Below are positions 18,792 to 28,362 of a stretch of 43,614 bases of DNA, one piece after another; position 1 is the first letter of the stretch; each line of letters starts with the position of its first letter. The translations under genes were made by a program, and so were the position numbers. This stretch comes from Actinokineospora pegani (lineage in GTDB: Bacteria > Actinomycetota > Actinomycetes > Mycobacteriales > Pseudonocardiaceae), in the NCBI RefSeq assembly GCF_009745975.1, contig NZ_WHOL01000128.1, positions 1-43,614 of the forward strand, read 5' to 3'. A model generated the notes under the pieces. It ran no database searches, was not told the DNA's origin, and saw nothing but the letters and a program-made list of their open reading frames with translations.

Positions 18792-20435
18792 TCAGGCCTT
18801 CGGCGCGGGCTTGTTGACCTTCACCGTCTCCTGGCCGACCGCGGACTCCTCGAGCGCCTCGGCCTCGGCCTCGGTGCCCAGCGGCTTGCCGTCGGAGCCG
18901 GTGAAGGACTTCTTGAAGTCCTCGACCGCCAGCTTCAAGCGCTCGGTGTTGTCCTCGGTCAGCTTCTTGTCGGTGCGGATCTCGTCCAGGATGCCCGCGT
19001 TGCGGTGCCGGAGGCTGTCCAGGAACTCCGCCTCGAAGCGGCGCACGTCAGCGACGGCCACGTCGTCGAGGAAGCCCTTGGTGCCGATCCAGATGGAGAC
19101 GACCTGCTCCTCCATCGCGACCGGGGAGAACTGGCCCTGCTTGAGCAGCTCCATCATCCGGGTGCCGCGCTCGAGCTGGGCCTTCGAGGTGGCGTCCAGG
19201 TCGGAGGCGAAGGCGGCGAACGCCTCCAGCTCGCGGTACTGGGCCAGCTCCAGGCGCAGCGTCGAGGCGACCGACTTCATCGCCTTGGTCTGCGCGGCGG
19301 TGCCGACGCGCGACACCGAGGTGCCGACGTTGACCGCCGGGCGCTGACCGGAGTTGAACAGGTCCGACTCCAGGAAGCACTGGCCGTCGGTGATGGAGAT
19401 GACGTTGGTGGGGATGTAGGCGGAGATGTCGTTCGCCTTGGTCTCGATGATCGGCAGACCGGTCATCGAGCCGCCACCGAGCTCGTCGGAGAGCTTCGCG
19501 CAGCGCTCCAGCAGGCGGGAGTGCAAGTAGAAGACGTCGCCGGGGTAGGCCTCGCGGCCCGGCGGGCGGCGCAGCAGCAGCGAGATCGCGCGGTAGGCCT
19601 CGGCCTGCTTGGTCAGGTCGTCGAAGATGATCAGGACGTGCTTGCCCTGGTACATCCAGTGCTGGCCGAGCGCGGAGCCGGTGTAGGGCGCGAGCCACTT
19701 GAAGCCAGCGGAGTCCGAGGCGGGGGCGGCGACGATGGTCGTGTACTCCAGCGCGCCCGCCTCCTGCAGCGCGGACTGGACACCGGCGATCGTGGAGCCC
19801 TTCTGGCCGATCGCGACGTAGATGCAGCGGACCTGCTGCTTCGGGTCGCCGGTCTCCCAGGCCTTCTTCTGGTTGATGATCGTGTCGACGCAGACCGTGG
19901 TCTTGCCGGTCTTGCGGTCGCCGATGATGAGCTGGCGCTGGCCGCGGCCGATCGGGGTCATCGCGTCGATGGCCTTGATGCCGGTGGGCATCGGCTCCTC
20001 GACCGGCTGGCGCTGCACCACGGTCGCGGCCTGCAGCTCCAGGACGCGGACCTCCTCGGCCTCGATCTCGCCGAGGCCGTCGATCGGCTTGCCCAGCGGG
20101 TCGATGACCCGGCCGAGGAAGTTGTCGCCGACCGGCACCGACAGGACCTTGCCGGTCCGCTTGACCTCCTGGCCCTCCTCGATCTTGTCGGAGTCGCCGA
20201 GGATGGCGACACCGATCTCGCGGGAGTCCAGGTTCAGCGCCACGCCCACGACGCCGCCGGGGAACTCCAGCAGCTCGTTGGCCATGGCCGAGGGCAGGCC
20301 CTCCACGTGGGCGATGCCGTCACCGGTGTCGGAGACGACGCCGACCTCTTCCCGGTTGACGTCCGGGGAGTAGCTGGAGACGTAGTTCTCGATCGCACTG
20401 CGGATCTCGTCCGACGAGATCGTCAGCTCCGCCAT
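18792..20435 (-). CDS. atpA: F1Fo-ATP synthase alpha subunit
   Basis: 547 residues. Non-catalytic nucleotide-binding subunit. Walker A GDRKTGKT (172-179), [11 protein letters not shown] and the [14 protein letters not shown] segment are typical. After the conserved DFKKSF near residue 510 comes a C-terminal tail of about 35 residues ending [11 protein letters not shown] similar tail in mycobacterial AtpA is reported to suppress ATP hydrolysis, so this synthase may share that latch (inference from sequence likeness). Confidence 0.98.
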   Translation of the reverse strand: MAELTISSDEIRSAIENYVSSYSPDVNREEVGVVSDTGDGIAHVEGLPSAMANELLEFPGGVVGVALNLDSREIGVAILGDSDKIEEGQEVKRTGKVLSVPVGDNFLGRVIDPLGKPIDGLGEIEAEEVRVLELQAATVVQRQPVEEPMPTGIKAIDAMTPIGRGQRQLIIGDRKTGKTTVCVDTIINQKKAWETGDPKQQVRCIYVAIGQKGSTIAGVQSALQEAGALEYTTIVAAPASDSAGFKWLAPYTGSALGQHWMYQGKHVLIIFDDLTKQAEAYRAISLLLRRPPGREAYPGDVFYLHSRLLERCAKLSDELGGGSMTGLPIIETKANDISAYIPTNVISITDGQCFLESDLFNSGQRPAVNVGTSVSRVGTAAQTKAMKSVASTLRLELAQYRELEAFAAFASDLDATSKAQLERGTRMMELLKQGQFSPVAMEEQVVSIWIGTKGFLDDVAVADVRRFEAEFLDSLRHRNAGILDEIRTDKKLTEDNTERLKLAVEDFKKSFTGSDGKPLGTEAEAEALEESAVGQETVKVNKPAPKA

Positions 20436-20481
20436 TGAAGTTCCTGCTCTCGCTTCGTTACTGGAAAAGTTCTAGGGGGAT

Positions 20482-21294
20482 TCAGGAGAACCGGCGCCGC
20501 AACGCGTCGAGCCGTCCTCGGGTGCTGCCGTCGATGACCTCGTCGCCGACCTTGATGACCAGGCCGCCGCCCAGGCCGGGGTCGACCTCGACGTGCAGCG
20601 CGATCGGGCGGGAGTAGATCCGCCGCAGCGACGCGGCCAGGGACTCCTGCTGCGCCGCCGAGAGGGGGCCCGCGGAGACCACGTGCGCCACCGAGCGCTC
20701 GCGCCGCTTGGCCGCCGCCGCGGCCAGTGCCTCCAGACCGCCGACGAGGTCCCGACCGCGCGGCTGCGCGACCAGGTTCTCGACCAGCACGGCCGTCAGC
20801 GGGTCGGTCTTGGCGCCGATCAGCTCGCGCACGAGGGAGAGCTTGCCCTCGGTCGCGGCCGTCCGGTCGGACAGCACCTGGTCCAGGCGGGTGTCGCCCG
20901 CGACGATGCGGCCGAGCCGGAACAGCTCGTCCTCCACCGCGTCGAGCCGCCCGGCGCGCTCGGCGCGCACCAGGACCGCCGTGGTGGCCAGGTCCTCGAC
21001 GCCGTCGACGAACTGGCGCGGGCTCGACCAGCGGGCCACCACCGCGGCGACGACGACGTCGAGCACGTCGCCGCTGACCTTGCCGCCGAGCAGGTCGCGC
21101 ACCAGGCGCTCGCGGTCGGCGGGTTCGGTGGAGGGGTCGGCCAGCGCCCGGCGCAGGCCGATCTCCCGGTCGAGCAGGCCCGCCACCGCGAACAACTGCT
21201 GGCCGAAGTCATCGGTCGTCGAGTCCTCGAGCGCGCCGATCAGGGTCAGCTCGACCCCGGCCAGCGCCTCCCTGCTCGCGGCTTGCAGTGCCAT
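20482..21294 (-). CDS. atpH: F1Fo-ATP synthase delta subunit
   Basis: 270 residues, longer than proteobacterial delta (about 177) but usual for actinomycetes. It joins the peripheral stalk to the top of F1. The conserved C-terminal domain (RIYSRPIALHVEVDPGLGGG followed by DEVIDGSTRGRL) is clear. In mycobacteria this domain is fused to a b subunit; here it is a separate gene, 12 bases after atpF. Confidence 0.96.
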   Translation of the reverse strand: MALQAASREALAGVELTLIGALEDSTTDDFGQQLFAVAGLLDREIGLRRALADPSTEPADRERLVRDLLGGKVSGDVLDVVVAAVVARWSSPRQFVDGVEDLATTAVLVRAERAGRLDAVEDELFRLGRIVAGDTRLDQVLSDRTAATEGKLSLVRELIGAKTDPLTAVLVENLVAQPRGRDLVGGLEALAAAAAKRRERSVAHVVSAGPLSAAQQESLAASLRRIYSRPIALHVEVDPGLGGGLVIKVGDEVIDGSTRGRLDALRRRFS

Positions 21295-21306
21295 CTGAGT
21301 TGCCCC

Positions 21307-21858
21307 TTAGTTCTTCGCCGGAGCGGAGACCGAGTCCAGCTCGGACAGGAAGCGGTCGACGGTGCCCCGACGCCGAACCTCGTCCTCAAGGGACTCGCCG
21401 ACGATGCGCTCGGCCAGCGTGACGGCCTGGCGACCCAGGTCGGCACGCAGCTCGGCGACGATCTGGGCACGCTGCGCCGACAGCCGGGCCTCGCCCTGGC
21501 TGACGATGCGGTCGGCCTCCTCCTGGGCCTGGGCCCGGAGTTCGTCGCGGATCTGCTCGGCCTCGGCACGGGCGTCGTCGCGGATGCGAGCGGCCTCCGC
21601 GCGGGCCTCGGCGAGCTGCGCCTTGTACTGCTCCAGCGCGGCAGCAGCCTCGGCCTGGGCCTTCTCCGCCTTCTCAATGCCGCCCTGGATCTCCTCGGTC
21701 CGCTTCTCGTAGAGCGCCTCGAAGCGCGGCGAGACGAACTTGGAGATCACGAACAGCAGCAGCAGGAAAGCGATGAACCCGATGATCATCTCGATCGGGT
21801 GCGGGACAACCGGGTTCAGTTCTCCCTCGGCGGCAAGGATCACTTGCGCTTGAAGCAT
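21307..21858 (-). CDS. atpF: F1Fo-ATP synthase b subunit
   Basis: 183 residues. One N-terminal membrane helix (about residues 21-42, IEMIIGFIAFLLLLFVISKFV region) and a long charged Ala/Glu/Arg coiled coil (about 55-150) forming the peripheral stalk. Only one b-type gene is present, so the stalk is probably a homodimer. It is 31 bases downstream of atpE. Confidence 0.96.
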   Translation of the reverse strand: MLQAQVILAAEGELNPVVPHPIEMIIGFIAFLLLLFVISKFVSPRFEALYEKRTEEIQGGIEKAEKAQAEAAAALEQYKAQLAEARAEAARIRDDARAEAEQIRDELRAQAQEEADRIVSQGEARLSAQRAQIVAELRADLGRQAVTLAERIVGESLEDEVRRRGTVDRFLSELDSVSAPAKN

Positions 21859-21889
21859 GGCGCCTCCCTCTATCTAGGCAGGAACCGGA

Positions 21890-22141
21890 TCAGACCAGGA
21901 AGAAGACGACGAGGCCGATCAGCGCGAGCACCTCGACGAGCACGAAGGTCGTCCAGGCGATGCCCATGAGCTTGCTCTGGGCCTCCGGCTGACGGGCGGT
22001 GCCGTTGATGACGGCGGACCAGATCAGGGCCACACCGATGGCGGAGCCGATGACGCCGAGGCCGTAGCCGATGGCGGCGAGACCGCTGGCCAGGGCCTCA
22101 AGACCCTCGACGGGCGTCTGGGCGAGAACGAGAGCGCTCAC
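21890..22141 (-). CDS. atpE: F1Fo-ATP synthase c subunit
   Basis: 83 residues from a GTG with AAGGG upstream. Two membrane helices in a hairpin joined by the polar ARQPE loop (residues 49-53). The first helix has the Gly-rich GYGLGVIGSAIG packing motif; Glu70 in VLVEVLAL is the ion-carrying carboxylate. The lack of extra polar ligands suggests proton rather than sodium coupling. Confidence 0.97.
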   Translation of the reverse strand: MSALVLAQTPVEGLEALASGLAAIGYGLGVIGSAIGVALIWSAVINGTARQPEAQSKLMGIAWTTFVLVEVLALIGLVVFFLV

Positions 22142-22234
22142 TTTTGCGTTTCCCTTTCCAAATTCGCTCCGCGGTCAACCCGCGGATCGGGGGGTTTGTC
22201 GAGGGGCCGGCTCTGCCTGCCCCGTCGGGTCAGG

Positions 22235-23017
22235 TCAGTGGTCCTCGGCCAGCGCCATTCCGATGTAGGTGGCGGACAGCAGAGCGAAGATGTAGGCCTG
22301 CAGGATCTGGATGAAGGCCTCGAGGAAGGTCATCGCGATGGCGAAGGCCCACGAGATGAGCGAGACGGGCTTGGCCAGGATCGGTCCGTGCAGCAGCAGG
22401 AACTCGCCCGCGAGGGTGAACACCAGCAGGATCAAGTGGCCTGCGAACATCGCCGCGAACACCCGGAGTGCCAGGGTGATCGGGTTCAGCAGGAACTTCT
22501 GCAGGAACTCAATCGGCGCGAGCAGGATGTAGACCGGCCAGGGCGCCCCTGGGGGCAGCAACTGGTTCTTCATGTACTGCGAGAAACCGTGCCGCTTGAA
22601 GCCGACGAAGTGGTACACCGGGTAAACGACGAACACCGCGATCGCCAACGGGAAGCCAAAGTGCGACATCGTCGGAAACTGGACCACCGGGATGATGCCG
22701 AAGATGTTGTTCACCAGCACGAAGGTGAACAACGAGACAATCAGCGGGATGAAGGGCTTGAAATCCTTCGACCCGATCTGCTCCCTGGCGATGTTGTTGC
22801 GGCCGAAGTCGTAGATGGACTCCACCGCGAACTGCATCTTGCCGGGGATGATCTTGAGGTTGCGCGACGTCACCAGGAAGAACACCGAGATGATGATGAC
22901 CGAGAAGACCACCAGCACCATGGGCTTGGTGACCCCGCCGAAGATCGGCGGGAGGAAAAAGTCCCTGACAGAAGGCGGAACGAACTCCGCGCTCTCGGCC
23001 AATACCAGCCTGCCCAC
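22235..23017 (-). CDS. atpB: F1Fo-ATP synthase a subunit
   Basis: 260 residues from a GTG with AAGGAG 8 bases upstream. Membrane protein with five or more helices forming the proton half-channels. The essential arginine is Arg185 in LALRVFAAMFAGH, followed by helix 5 and a final helix containing FIQILQAYIFALLSATYI. It is the first core atp gene after the atpI-like gene, separated by a 228-base spacer containing two hairpins. Confidence 0.96.
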   Translation of the reverse strand: MGRLVLAESAEFVPPSVRDFFLPPIFGGVTKPMVLVVFSVIIISVFFLVTSRNLKIIPGKMQFAVESIYDFGRNNIAREQIGSKDFKPFIPLIVSLFTFVLVNNIFGIIPVVQFPTMSHFGFPLAIAVFVVYPVYHFVGFKRHGFSQYMKNQLLPPGAPWPVYILLAPIEFLQKFLLNPITLALRVFAAMFAGHLILLVFTLAGEFLLLHGPILAKPVSLISWAFAIAMTFLEAFIQILQAYIFALLSATYIGMALAEDH

Positions 23018-23121
23018 CTTCGGGCTCCTTCCGGTTCTCCCGGCCGGCGTTCACTCCGCCGGGGGAATCGTCACGATCAGGACCAAACTACCTGAATCAC
23101 CTGGGGCACCCTGACACCGCC

Positions 23122-23139
23122 CCTCGCCTTGTGGCGAGG
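23122..23139. other. Stem-loop in the atpI-atpB spacer
   Basis: CCTCGCC, loop TTGT, GGCGAGG: a perfect 7-bp stem. Could be a processing or attenuation structure ahead of atpB; no U-tract. Confidence 0.4.
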
Positions 23140-23167
23140 TGCCCCTGAGTGCCCGACCTGCGCCGCA

Positions 23168-23199
23168 GGCCGCTGACGAGGGGAACCTTATCAGCGGCC
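23168..23199. other. Second stem-loop in the atpI-atpB spacer
   Basis: GGCCGCTGA and TCAGCGGCC flank a 14-base loop, a perfect 9-bp stem 47 bases downstream of the atpI-like stop (minus strand). Role unknown; possibly a partial terminator. Confidence 0.4.
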
Positions 23200-23245
23200 G
23201 AACGCGGGTCTCACACCCGTACCCGTCAGTAACCCGGGGTGTTGC

Positions 23246-23713
23246 TCAAGACTCCGAACTTGGGATGATCGTCGGGAGCTTGGTCTTGCGGAAGGCGATC
23301 GCCTCGGCGGCCGCGGTGACCAGCACGACCGCGATCATCGTGATGGCCAGCGCCCTCGAATTGACCGCCTCGACCCCCCGCATCGGCAGCATGACGGCCG
23401 TCAGCAGGGCGAGCTTGAGGATCATCCCGCCCATCGAGGCGGCGAGCCCGAAGTGCGGACCCAGGTCGGCCGTCGCCCGCATGAGGGCGATGGTGGCCAG
23501 CGAGGACACGATCGCGAGCGCCCCGCCGATCAGCGCGCCCACCAGCCCCGGACCGCCGCGCAGGACTCCGAAGAGGACGACGCCGAGCACCGCGGTCGCC
23601 AGGGACGGCCACAGCGCGTAGCGGAACATGGCGCCTGCCAAGGTGAGCAGCGCCCGGCCGTGTGGACTCGGTCCCGCCGCCGCGGGACCGGTGCTGTCGA
23701 GGTTGTCGCTCAT
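23246..23713 (-). CDS. AtpI-like membrane protein upstream of atpB
   Basis: 155 residues with four predicted membrane helices after a Pro/Ser-rich N-terminus. It matches the small membrane protein that precedes atpB in actinobacteria (Rv1303 position). AtpI proteins are thought to help c-ring assembly; I assign this by position and topology rather than by a clear motif. Confidence 0.8.
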   Translation of the reverse strand: MSDNLDSTGPAAAGPSPHGRALLTLAGAMFRYALWPSLATAVLGVVLFGVLRGGPGLVGALIGGALAIVSSLATIALMRATADLGPHFGLAASMGGMILKLALLTAVMLPMRGVEAVNSRALAITMIAVVLVTAAAEAIAFRKTKLPTIIPSSES

Positions 23714-23879
23714 CGGGCATCAGTGTAGGTATCGGGCATCGGACTCTCGACGGCAGGACCCGGCCGCGGGCGCGGATCGCGCGCCCAACGGGACCCCGCC
23801 GTCACGGCGAGTATCCCGGCCGGGACGGACGGGCGGTACTCCGCCAAGATCACACGGGCGAGAGGGCCTCGTTTTGTGC

Positions 23880-25043
23880 TCACCTGGATGAGCGCACCGA
23901 GGGCAGGAATGATGCCGCCGCCGCGATGACCACCGCGATGACCAGGCCCCAGGTGACGAAGAACACGTCGAAGATCGTGAACGCCACCGCGCCGAACGCG
24001 AGGACCCCGGCCCACAGGTAGATGAGCAGGACGGCGCGGCGCTGGGAGTGGCCGACGGCCAGCATCCGGTGGTGCAGGTGCATCTTGTCGGCGGAGAAAG
24101 GACTCTCGCCGCGCCTGGTGCGCCGCACGACCGCCATCAGCAGGTCCAGCAGGGGGACGAAGAGGACAGCGGCCACGATGAACAGTGGGGAAAATACCGC
24201 GATCGATTCGGTGGCGCCCCACAGCGACGGGTTCGCCCGGCCCGACACCGAGGTGCTCGCCGCCGCCGCCATCAGTCCGATGAGCATCGATCCGGAGTCG
24301 CCCATGAAGATGCGCGCGGGTTGGAAGTTGTGCGGCAGGAAGCCCAGGCACGCCCCGGCGAGCGTCGCGGCGATCAGCGCGGGCGGGTAGTTGTTGACGT
24401 CGCCTTTGGACTCGTCGAGCAGGTGCAGCGAGAACGCGCAGGTGGCCGCCGCGGCGATCAGGCCGATCCCGGCGGCGAGGCCGTCGAGGCCGTCGACGAA
24501 GTTCATCGCGTTGATCAGGGTGACGGCCAGCAGGATGGCCAGCAGCCCGCCCTGGTTCTGGTCCAGGATCAGCACCGACCCGCCGGTGTCGGAGTCCCCG
24601 CCCCACGGCACCCACAGCACCACCCACTGGATGCCGAACAGCACCAGGATGCCCGCGCAGGTGGTCTGCCCGGCGAACTTGGTCAGCGAGTCCAGCTCGA
24701 ACCGGTCGTCGACCATCCCGATGAGCACCAGGATGCCGCCGCCGATGAGGATCGCGTAGGGGTCCCAGGAGAAGTCGAAGGCCCGGCGCAGCACCGGGAG
24801 CTGGTGGGCCAGCAGCATCCCGCCGCACACGCCCAGGTACATCGCCACCCCGCCCATCCGCGGGATCGGCACCACGTGCACGTCGCGCTGGCGGGGGTAG
24901 GCGACCGCGCCGAGCCGGATGGCCAGCAGCCGGATGAGCCCGGTGAGCAGGAACGTCAGCACCGCGGTGACCAACGCGACGAGCAGGAACTCCCGCACCG
25001 GGAGCACCGAGCCCGCGTCGCCGCCGAGCGGGGACTGGCCCAC
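23880..25043 (-). CDS. wecA: Undecaprenyl-phosphate GlcNAc-1-phosphate transferase (WecA-type)
   Basis: 387 residues, a polytopic membrane enzyme with about 10-11 helices. MraY/WecA family motifs are intact: PRMGG (substrate loop), MVDDRFEL (Asp-Asp), NFVDGLDGLAAG, MGDSGS and HLHHRML. It transfers GlcNAc-1-phosphate to decaprenyl/undecaprenyl phosphate, starting linker synthesis for arabinogalactan or other wall glycans. The same gene (Rv1302) lies before the atp cluster in M. tuberculosis. The GTG start at 25043 has GGAG 8 bases upstream. Confidence 0.95.
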   Translation of the reverse strand: MGQSPLGGDAGSVLPVREFLLVALVTAVLTFLLTGLIRLLAIRLGAVAYPRQRDVHVVPIPRMGGVAMYLGVCGGMLLAHQLPVLRRAFDFSWDPYAILIGGGILVLIGMVDDRFELDSLTKFAGQTTCAGILVLFGIQWVVLWVPWGGDSDTGGSVLILDQNQGGLLAILLAVTLINAMNFVDGLDGLAAGIGLIAAAATCAFSLHLLDESKGDVNNYPPALIAATLAGACLGFLPHNFQPARIFMGDSGSMLIGLMAAAASTSVSGRANPSLWGATESIAVFSPLFIVAAVLFVPLLDLLMAVVRRTRRGESPFSADKMHLHHRMLAVGHSQRRAVLLIYLWAGVLAFGAVAFTIFDVFFVTWGLVIAVVIAAAASFLPSVRSSR

Positions 25044-25140
25044 TAGCTGCTCCGGGCGGGGTGCGGTGCGGGCACGGGGGACTGCCTTTCCTGCTGGGTT
25101 GCGCTGCGTGGTGCTCGGTGGTGCGGGGGGTGCGTGCGGG

Positions 25141-25788
25141 TCAGTCCGCGAGGACCTCGACGCCCAGTGCCTCGGCCACGGCCGAGAGCGCGACCGCGCC
25201 CTCGCGCAGCACCCGGGGCTCGGGGCCGGTGAGGTCGACGATGGTCGAGGGGACCGGCTCGCCGACCGGGCCGCCGTCGAGGTAGACCGGCACGTCGTCG
25301 CCGAACTGCTCGACGGCCTCGGCGGCGCTGGCCGCCGCGGGCAGGCCGGAGCGGTTGGCGCTGGAGACGGCCATCGGGCCGACCTCGCGCAGCAGCTCCA
25401 GCGCCACCGGGTGCAGCGGCATCCGCAGCATGACCGTGCCGCCGGTGCGGCCGAGGTCCCACTGCAGCGACGGGGCGTGCGGCAGCACGATCGACAGGTC
25501 GCCCGGCCAGAACGCCTCGACCAGGGTCCTGGCGTGCTGCGGCACCGACAGCACCAGCCCGTCGATGGTGGACCAGGAGCCCACGAGCACCCCGACCGGC
25601 ATGTCCGGGCCCCGGCCCTTGGTGGCCAGCAGCGCGGTGACCGCGCCCTGGGAGAACGCGTCGCACCCGATGCCGTAGACGGTGTCGGTGGGGAGCACGA
25701 CCGACCGACCGCCGCGCACGGCGCTGGCGGCGGCGCGGAGGCCGTCGGCGCGCTCGTCCGGGACGCTGCAGTCGTAGACCGTGGTCAC
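25141..25788 (-). CDS. tsaC: L-threonylcarbamoyladenylate synthase (TsaC/Sua5)
   Basis: 215 residues from a GTG at 25788; a longer frame to 25875 has no family support. The enzyme makes threonylcarbamoyl-AMP from threonine, bicarbonate and ATP for the t6A modification of ANN-decoding tRNAs. Motifs PTDTVYGIGCDAF, KGRGPDMP and SSANRSG are those of the Sua5/YciO/TsaC fold. The Sua5-type C-terminal domain is absent, so it is of TsaC length. Its place between prmC and wecA is the M. tuberculosis Rv1301 position, though two genes are inserted before it here. Confidence 0.95.
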   Translation of the reverse strand: MTTVYDCSVPDERADGLRAAASAVRGGRSVVLPTDTVYGIGCDAFSQGAVTALLATKGRGPDMPVGVLVGSWSTIDGLVLSVPQHARTLVEAFWPGDLSIVLPHAPSLQWDLGRTGGTVMLRMPLHPVALELLREVGPMAVSSANRSGLPAAASAAEAVEQFGDDVPVYLDGGPVGEPVPSTIVDLTGPEPRVLREGAVALSAVAEALGVEVLAD

Positions 25789-25924
25789 CCGGGCGACTCT
25801 AGCGGTGCCCGAATCCCGCGTCCCAGGTGCCTCGGGCAGCGTTTCGGGCTCTCCCCCGGCCCGGCGACCACGCACACAGCTTCCGCGCGGCCTCCTGCGG
25901 AATCAGACACAGGCCTGCGGCGGC

Positions 25925-26701
25925 TCAGCCGCCGCGGCGGGCCCGCGCGAGGCGCCAGCGCTGCCTGCGGCAGCGGACGATGATCAGGTAGAGCAGGGCG
26001 CTGCCGAGCACGATCCCGGCCAGGACGACGGGCACGCTGCCCGCCGCGCCGCCGATGGCGACGAGGGTCAGGCCGAGCGAGACCGCCAGCACGGCCAGGC
26101 TCACCGCGATCCCCTCCGGCCGCCACTGGTAGCGCCTGCCCGCGCGCACCTCGGACAGCAGCCGCTCGGCGACCCGGTTCAGCTCGTCGTCGTCGACCTC
26201 GAGCTCGAGGATGCGCAGGGCGGCGTGCTCGCAGACCTCGAGCTGGTGCTCGTCGGTGAAGACCAGGACCTCCTCGGCCGTGCGGTCGCGGACCTGGTCG
26301 GCGGCCGAGCACCAGGTGCTGGCCAGGTAGTAGCGCAGCACCGGGTCGGTCCCGTCGGCGCCGAAGGCGGCCTCCAGCTCGTCGGCCACCGCCTCGGCGT
26401 CGCCGCCCGCCACCCTGGCCTGGGACAGGCCGAGCAGCGCCAGCCGGTCGTCCGGGTCGAGGTCGAGCGCGGCCCGGTACTCGGTGACCGCCGAGCGCAC
26501 CCGCCCCCTGGCCAGCGCGACGTCGCCGAGGCCGACGTGGTCGTGCGGGTGGGCGCGGTCCGCCGCGGCGCGGCCGAAGGCGGCGAGCGCGGTGTCGAGG
26601 TCCCCGCTGAGCAGGGCGGACCTGCCGTCGCGGTGCTCGCTCGGCCCCTCGTCGGGGGCCAGCCGCCACTTGGCGGTGACGTCTTGCCAGGTACGAAGCA
26701 T
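25925..26701 (-). CDS. TPR-containing protein with two C-terminal membrane helices
   Basis: 258 residues. Tetratricopeptide-like helix pairs lie at about residues 28-110 (LSGDLDTALAAFGRAA, then GLGDVALARGRVRSAVTEYRAALDLDPDD), followed by a helical stretch and two membrane helices (about 198-245) with a basic tail. It probably acts as a membrane-tethered scaffold with the TPRs in the cytosol. Not part of the conserved M. tuberculosis order; inserted between prmC and tsaC with the next, divergent gene. Confidence 0.75.
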   Translation of the reverse strand: MLRTWQDVTAKWRLAPDEGPSEHRDGRSALLSGDLDTALAAFGRAAADRAHPHDHVGLGDVALARGRVRSAVTEYRAALDLDPDDRLALLGLSQARVAGGDAEAVADELEAAFGADGTDPVLRYYLASTWCSAADQVRDRTAEEVLVFTDEHQLEVCEHAALRILELEVDDDELNRVAERLLSEVRAGRRYQWRPEGIAVSLAVLAVSLGLTLVAIGGAAGSVPVVLAGIVLGSALLYLIIVRCRRQRWRLARARRGG

Positions 26702-26729
26702 TGGATCACCCGGGACGGCACGCTACCCT
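26701..26729 (+). promoter_or_regulatory. Promoter for the gene at 26817
   Basis: TTGGAT, 17-base spacer, TACCCT. It would start transcription near 26736, leaving an 80-base leader with a GGGGAG at about 26758. The -35 abuts the divergent start codon at 26701. Confidence 0.5.
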
Positions 26730-26816
26730 CAGTGCGCCGAAACCGGGGAGCCGACCAGGGGAGTCGCCACGTACCGCCGACCATCACCGCGACAGCGGCG
26801 GGCGAGCGCGCAGCAG

Positions 26817-27455
26817 ATGAGCTCGCGCTGGCTCGCCTCGTCCCTCGTGGTCGCGTACGCCGGGGTGAGCGCCGCCGTGGGCATCGTCCTGCTCAACGCG
26901 CCGAAGGACCCGGTCGCCCTCGACGCCCCCGCCATCACCTACGTCGACGTCCCGCCACCGGGCCAGGCCACCCCGCGGCAGGGCCCCGGCCCATCCCGGG
27001 TGTCGATGCCCGCGCCCGCGGGCTTCGAGCGGATCACCGGCCCCGCGGGCCTGGTCACCGCCATCCCGGCGGGCTGGCTGATCACCCGCGCCACCGGCCC
27101 CGGCGCCCTGCAGGCCACCGACCCCACCGACCCGCTGCGCTACCTGCGCTTCGGCGGCGCCCCCGCCCCCGCCGACGACCTCCTGCGCTCGCACGAGGAG
27201 TACGAGGCCCGCTTCGCCCCGCCCCGCCGCGACTACCAGCGCTTGAGCCTGGGCACGGCCGCCTACCGCGGCACCACGGCCGTGGACTGGGAGTTCGAGC
27301 ACGACACCGCCGACGGCCCCCGCACCCACGTGCGCTCGATGTACTGGCGCGCGGGCGGCGTCGAGTACTTCATCTACGCCGCCTCCCCCGCGGCCCGCTG
27401 GGCGGAGACGGCCCCGATCTACTCCACGATGATCGCCCAGTCGACGACCCCGTGA
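26817..27455 (+). CDS. Membrane-anchored hypothetical protein
   Basis: 212 residues from the first in-frame ATG. One N-terminal helix (about residues 5-27, LASSLVVAYAGVSAAVGIVLL) anchors a Pro-rich linker and an outer domain with PAGFERITGPAGLVTAIPAGWLI and WEFEHDTADGPRTHVRSMYW. The outer part looks like the small alpha/beta domains that follow actinobacterial Ser/Thr-kinase or serine-rich linkers, but I cannot name it. The start has no good ribosome site, so translation may begin elsewhere. Convergent with prmC. Confidence 0.7.
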   Translation: MSSRWLASSLVVAYAGVSAAVGIVLLNAPKDPVALDAPAITYVDVPPPGQATPRQGPGPSRVSMPAPAGFERITGPAGLVTAIPAGWLITRATGPGALQATDPTDPLRYLRFGGAPAPADDLLRSHEEYEARFAPPRRDYQRLSLGTAAYRGTTAVDWEFEHDTADGPRTHVRSMYWRAGGVEYFIYAASPAARWAETAPIYSTMIAQSTTP

Positions 27456-27501
27456 TCGGGGAGCAGCCCGCACCCGTCCACGCGAGCGGTCCGGCGTCGC
27501 G

Positions 27502-28362
27502 CTAGCCGCGCCGGGCTGTGGTGAAGCGGGGGCGTTCGGCCAGGTCGTGGTGCAGTTCCACGTCGGTGAACAGGGTCCGGGCGCTGAACAGGGCGGGGAC
27601 CGCCGCGCCGTGGGTGTCGTCGTGCTCGACGCCGAGGGCGGCGCCGGGGCGCAGGAGTCGGGCCATCAGGGTGACCAGGGGCCGGATGACGTCGAGGCCG
27701 TCCGCGCCCGCGAAGACGGCCTCGTGCGGGTCGGTGGCGACCTCCGGGGAGACCCGGACGCCCGCGGGGACGTACGGCGGGTTCGACACGACCAGGTCCA
27801 CACGGGACTCCAGGTCGGCCAGCACGTCCGGGGCGGTGACGTCGGCGGAGTGCAGGGTGACCGGGGTGTCGCCCGCGGCGGCCCTGGCGTCGGCGTTGCG
27901 GCGGGCCCAGGACAGCGCGGACGGCGACTTCTCCACCGCGTGCACCACCGCGTCCGGGCGGGCGTGGGCGATCGCCAGCGCGAGCGCGCCGGTGCCCGTG
28001 CACAGGTCCACCACGACGGGGGACGGGACGCCCCGGAGCGCTGAGAGCGCCCAGGCGAGCAACTGCTCGGTCTCCGGGCGGGGGACGAACACGCCGGGGC
28101 CGACCGCCAGGTCCAGCGCGCCCAGCGGGGCGGTGCCGGTGATGTGCTGCAGCGGCTCGCGCGCCGCCCGCCGGGCGACCATCGCGCCCAGCGCGGTGAC
28201 GACCTCGGCGTCGACGAGCGGCACCATCAGCAGCTTGCCCCGGTCGACCCCGAGCAGGTGCGCGGCGAGCAGTTCCGCGTCGGTGCGCGGACTGTCCACT
28301 CCGGCCTCGGTGAGCACCCTGACCGCCTCGGACACCGCCAGCCGCAGCAGGGTCCTGGTCAC
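27502..28362 (-). CDS. prmC: Peptide-chain release factor N5-glutamine methyltransferase PrmC
   Basis: 286 residues from the GTG at 28362, which overlaps the prfA stop (GTGA). It methylates the Gln of the GGQ motif of release factors. The N-terminal helical substrate domain, the SAM site [15 protein letters not shown] and the catalytic NPPYVP motif are present. Coupling to prfA, whose product is its substrate, is the usual arrangement. Confidence 0.96.
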   Translation of the reverse strand: MTRTLLRLAVSEAVRVLTEAGVDSPRTDAELLAAHLLGVDRGKLLMVPLVDAEVVTALGAMVARRAAREPLQHITGTAPLGALDLAVGPGVFVPRPETEQLLAWALSALRGVPSPVVVDLCTGTGALALAIAHARPDAVVHAVEKSPSALSWARRNADARAAAGDTPVTLHSADVTAPDVLADLESRVDLVVSNPPYVPAGVRVSPEVATDPHEAVFAGADGLDVIRPLVTLMARLLRPGAALGVEHDDTHGAAVPALFSARTLFTDVELHHDLAERPRFTTARRG

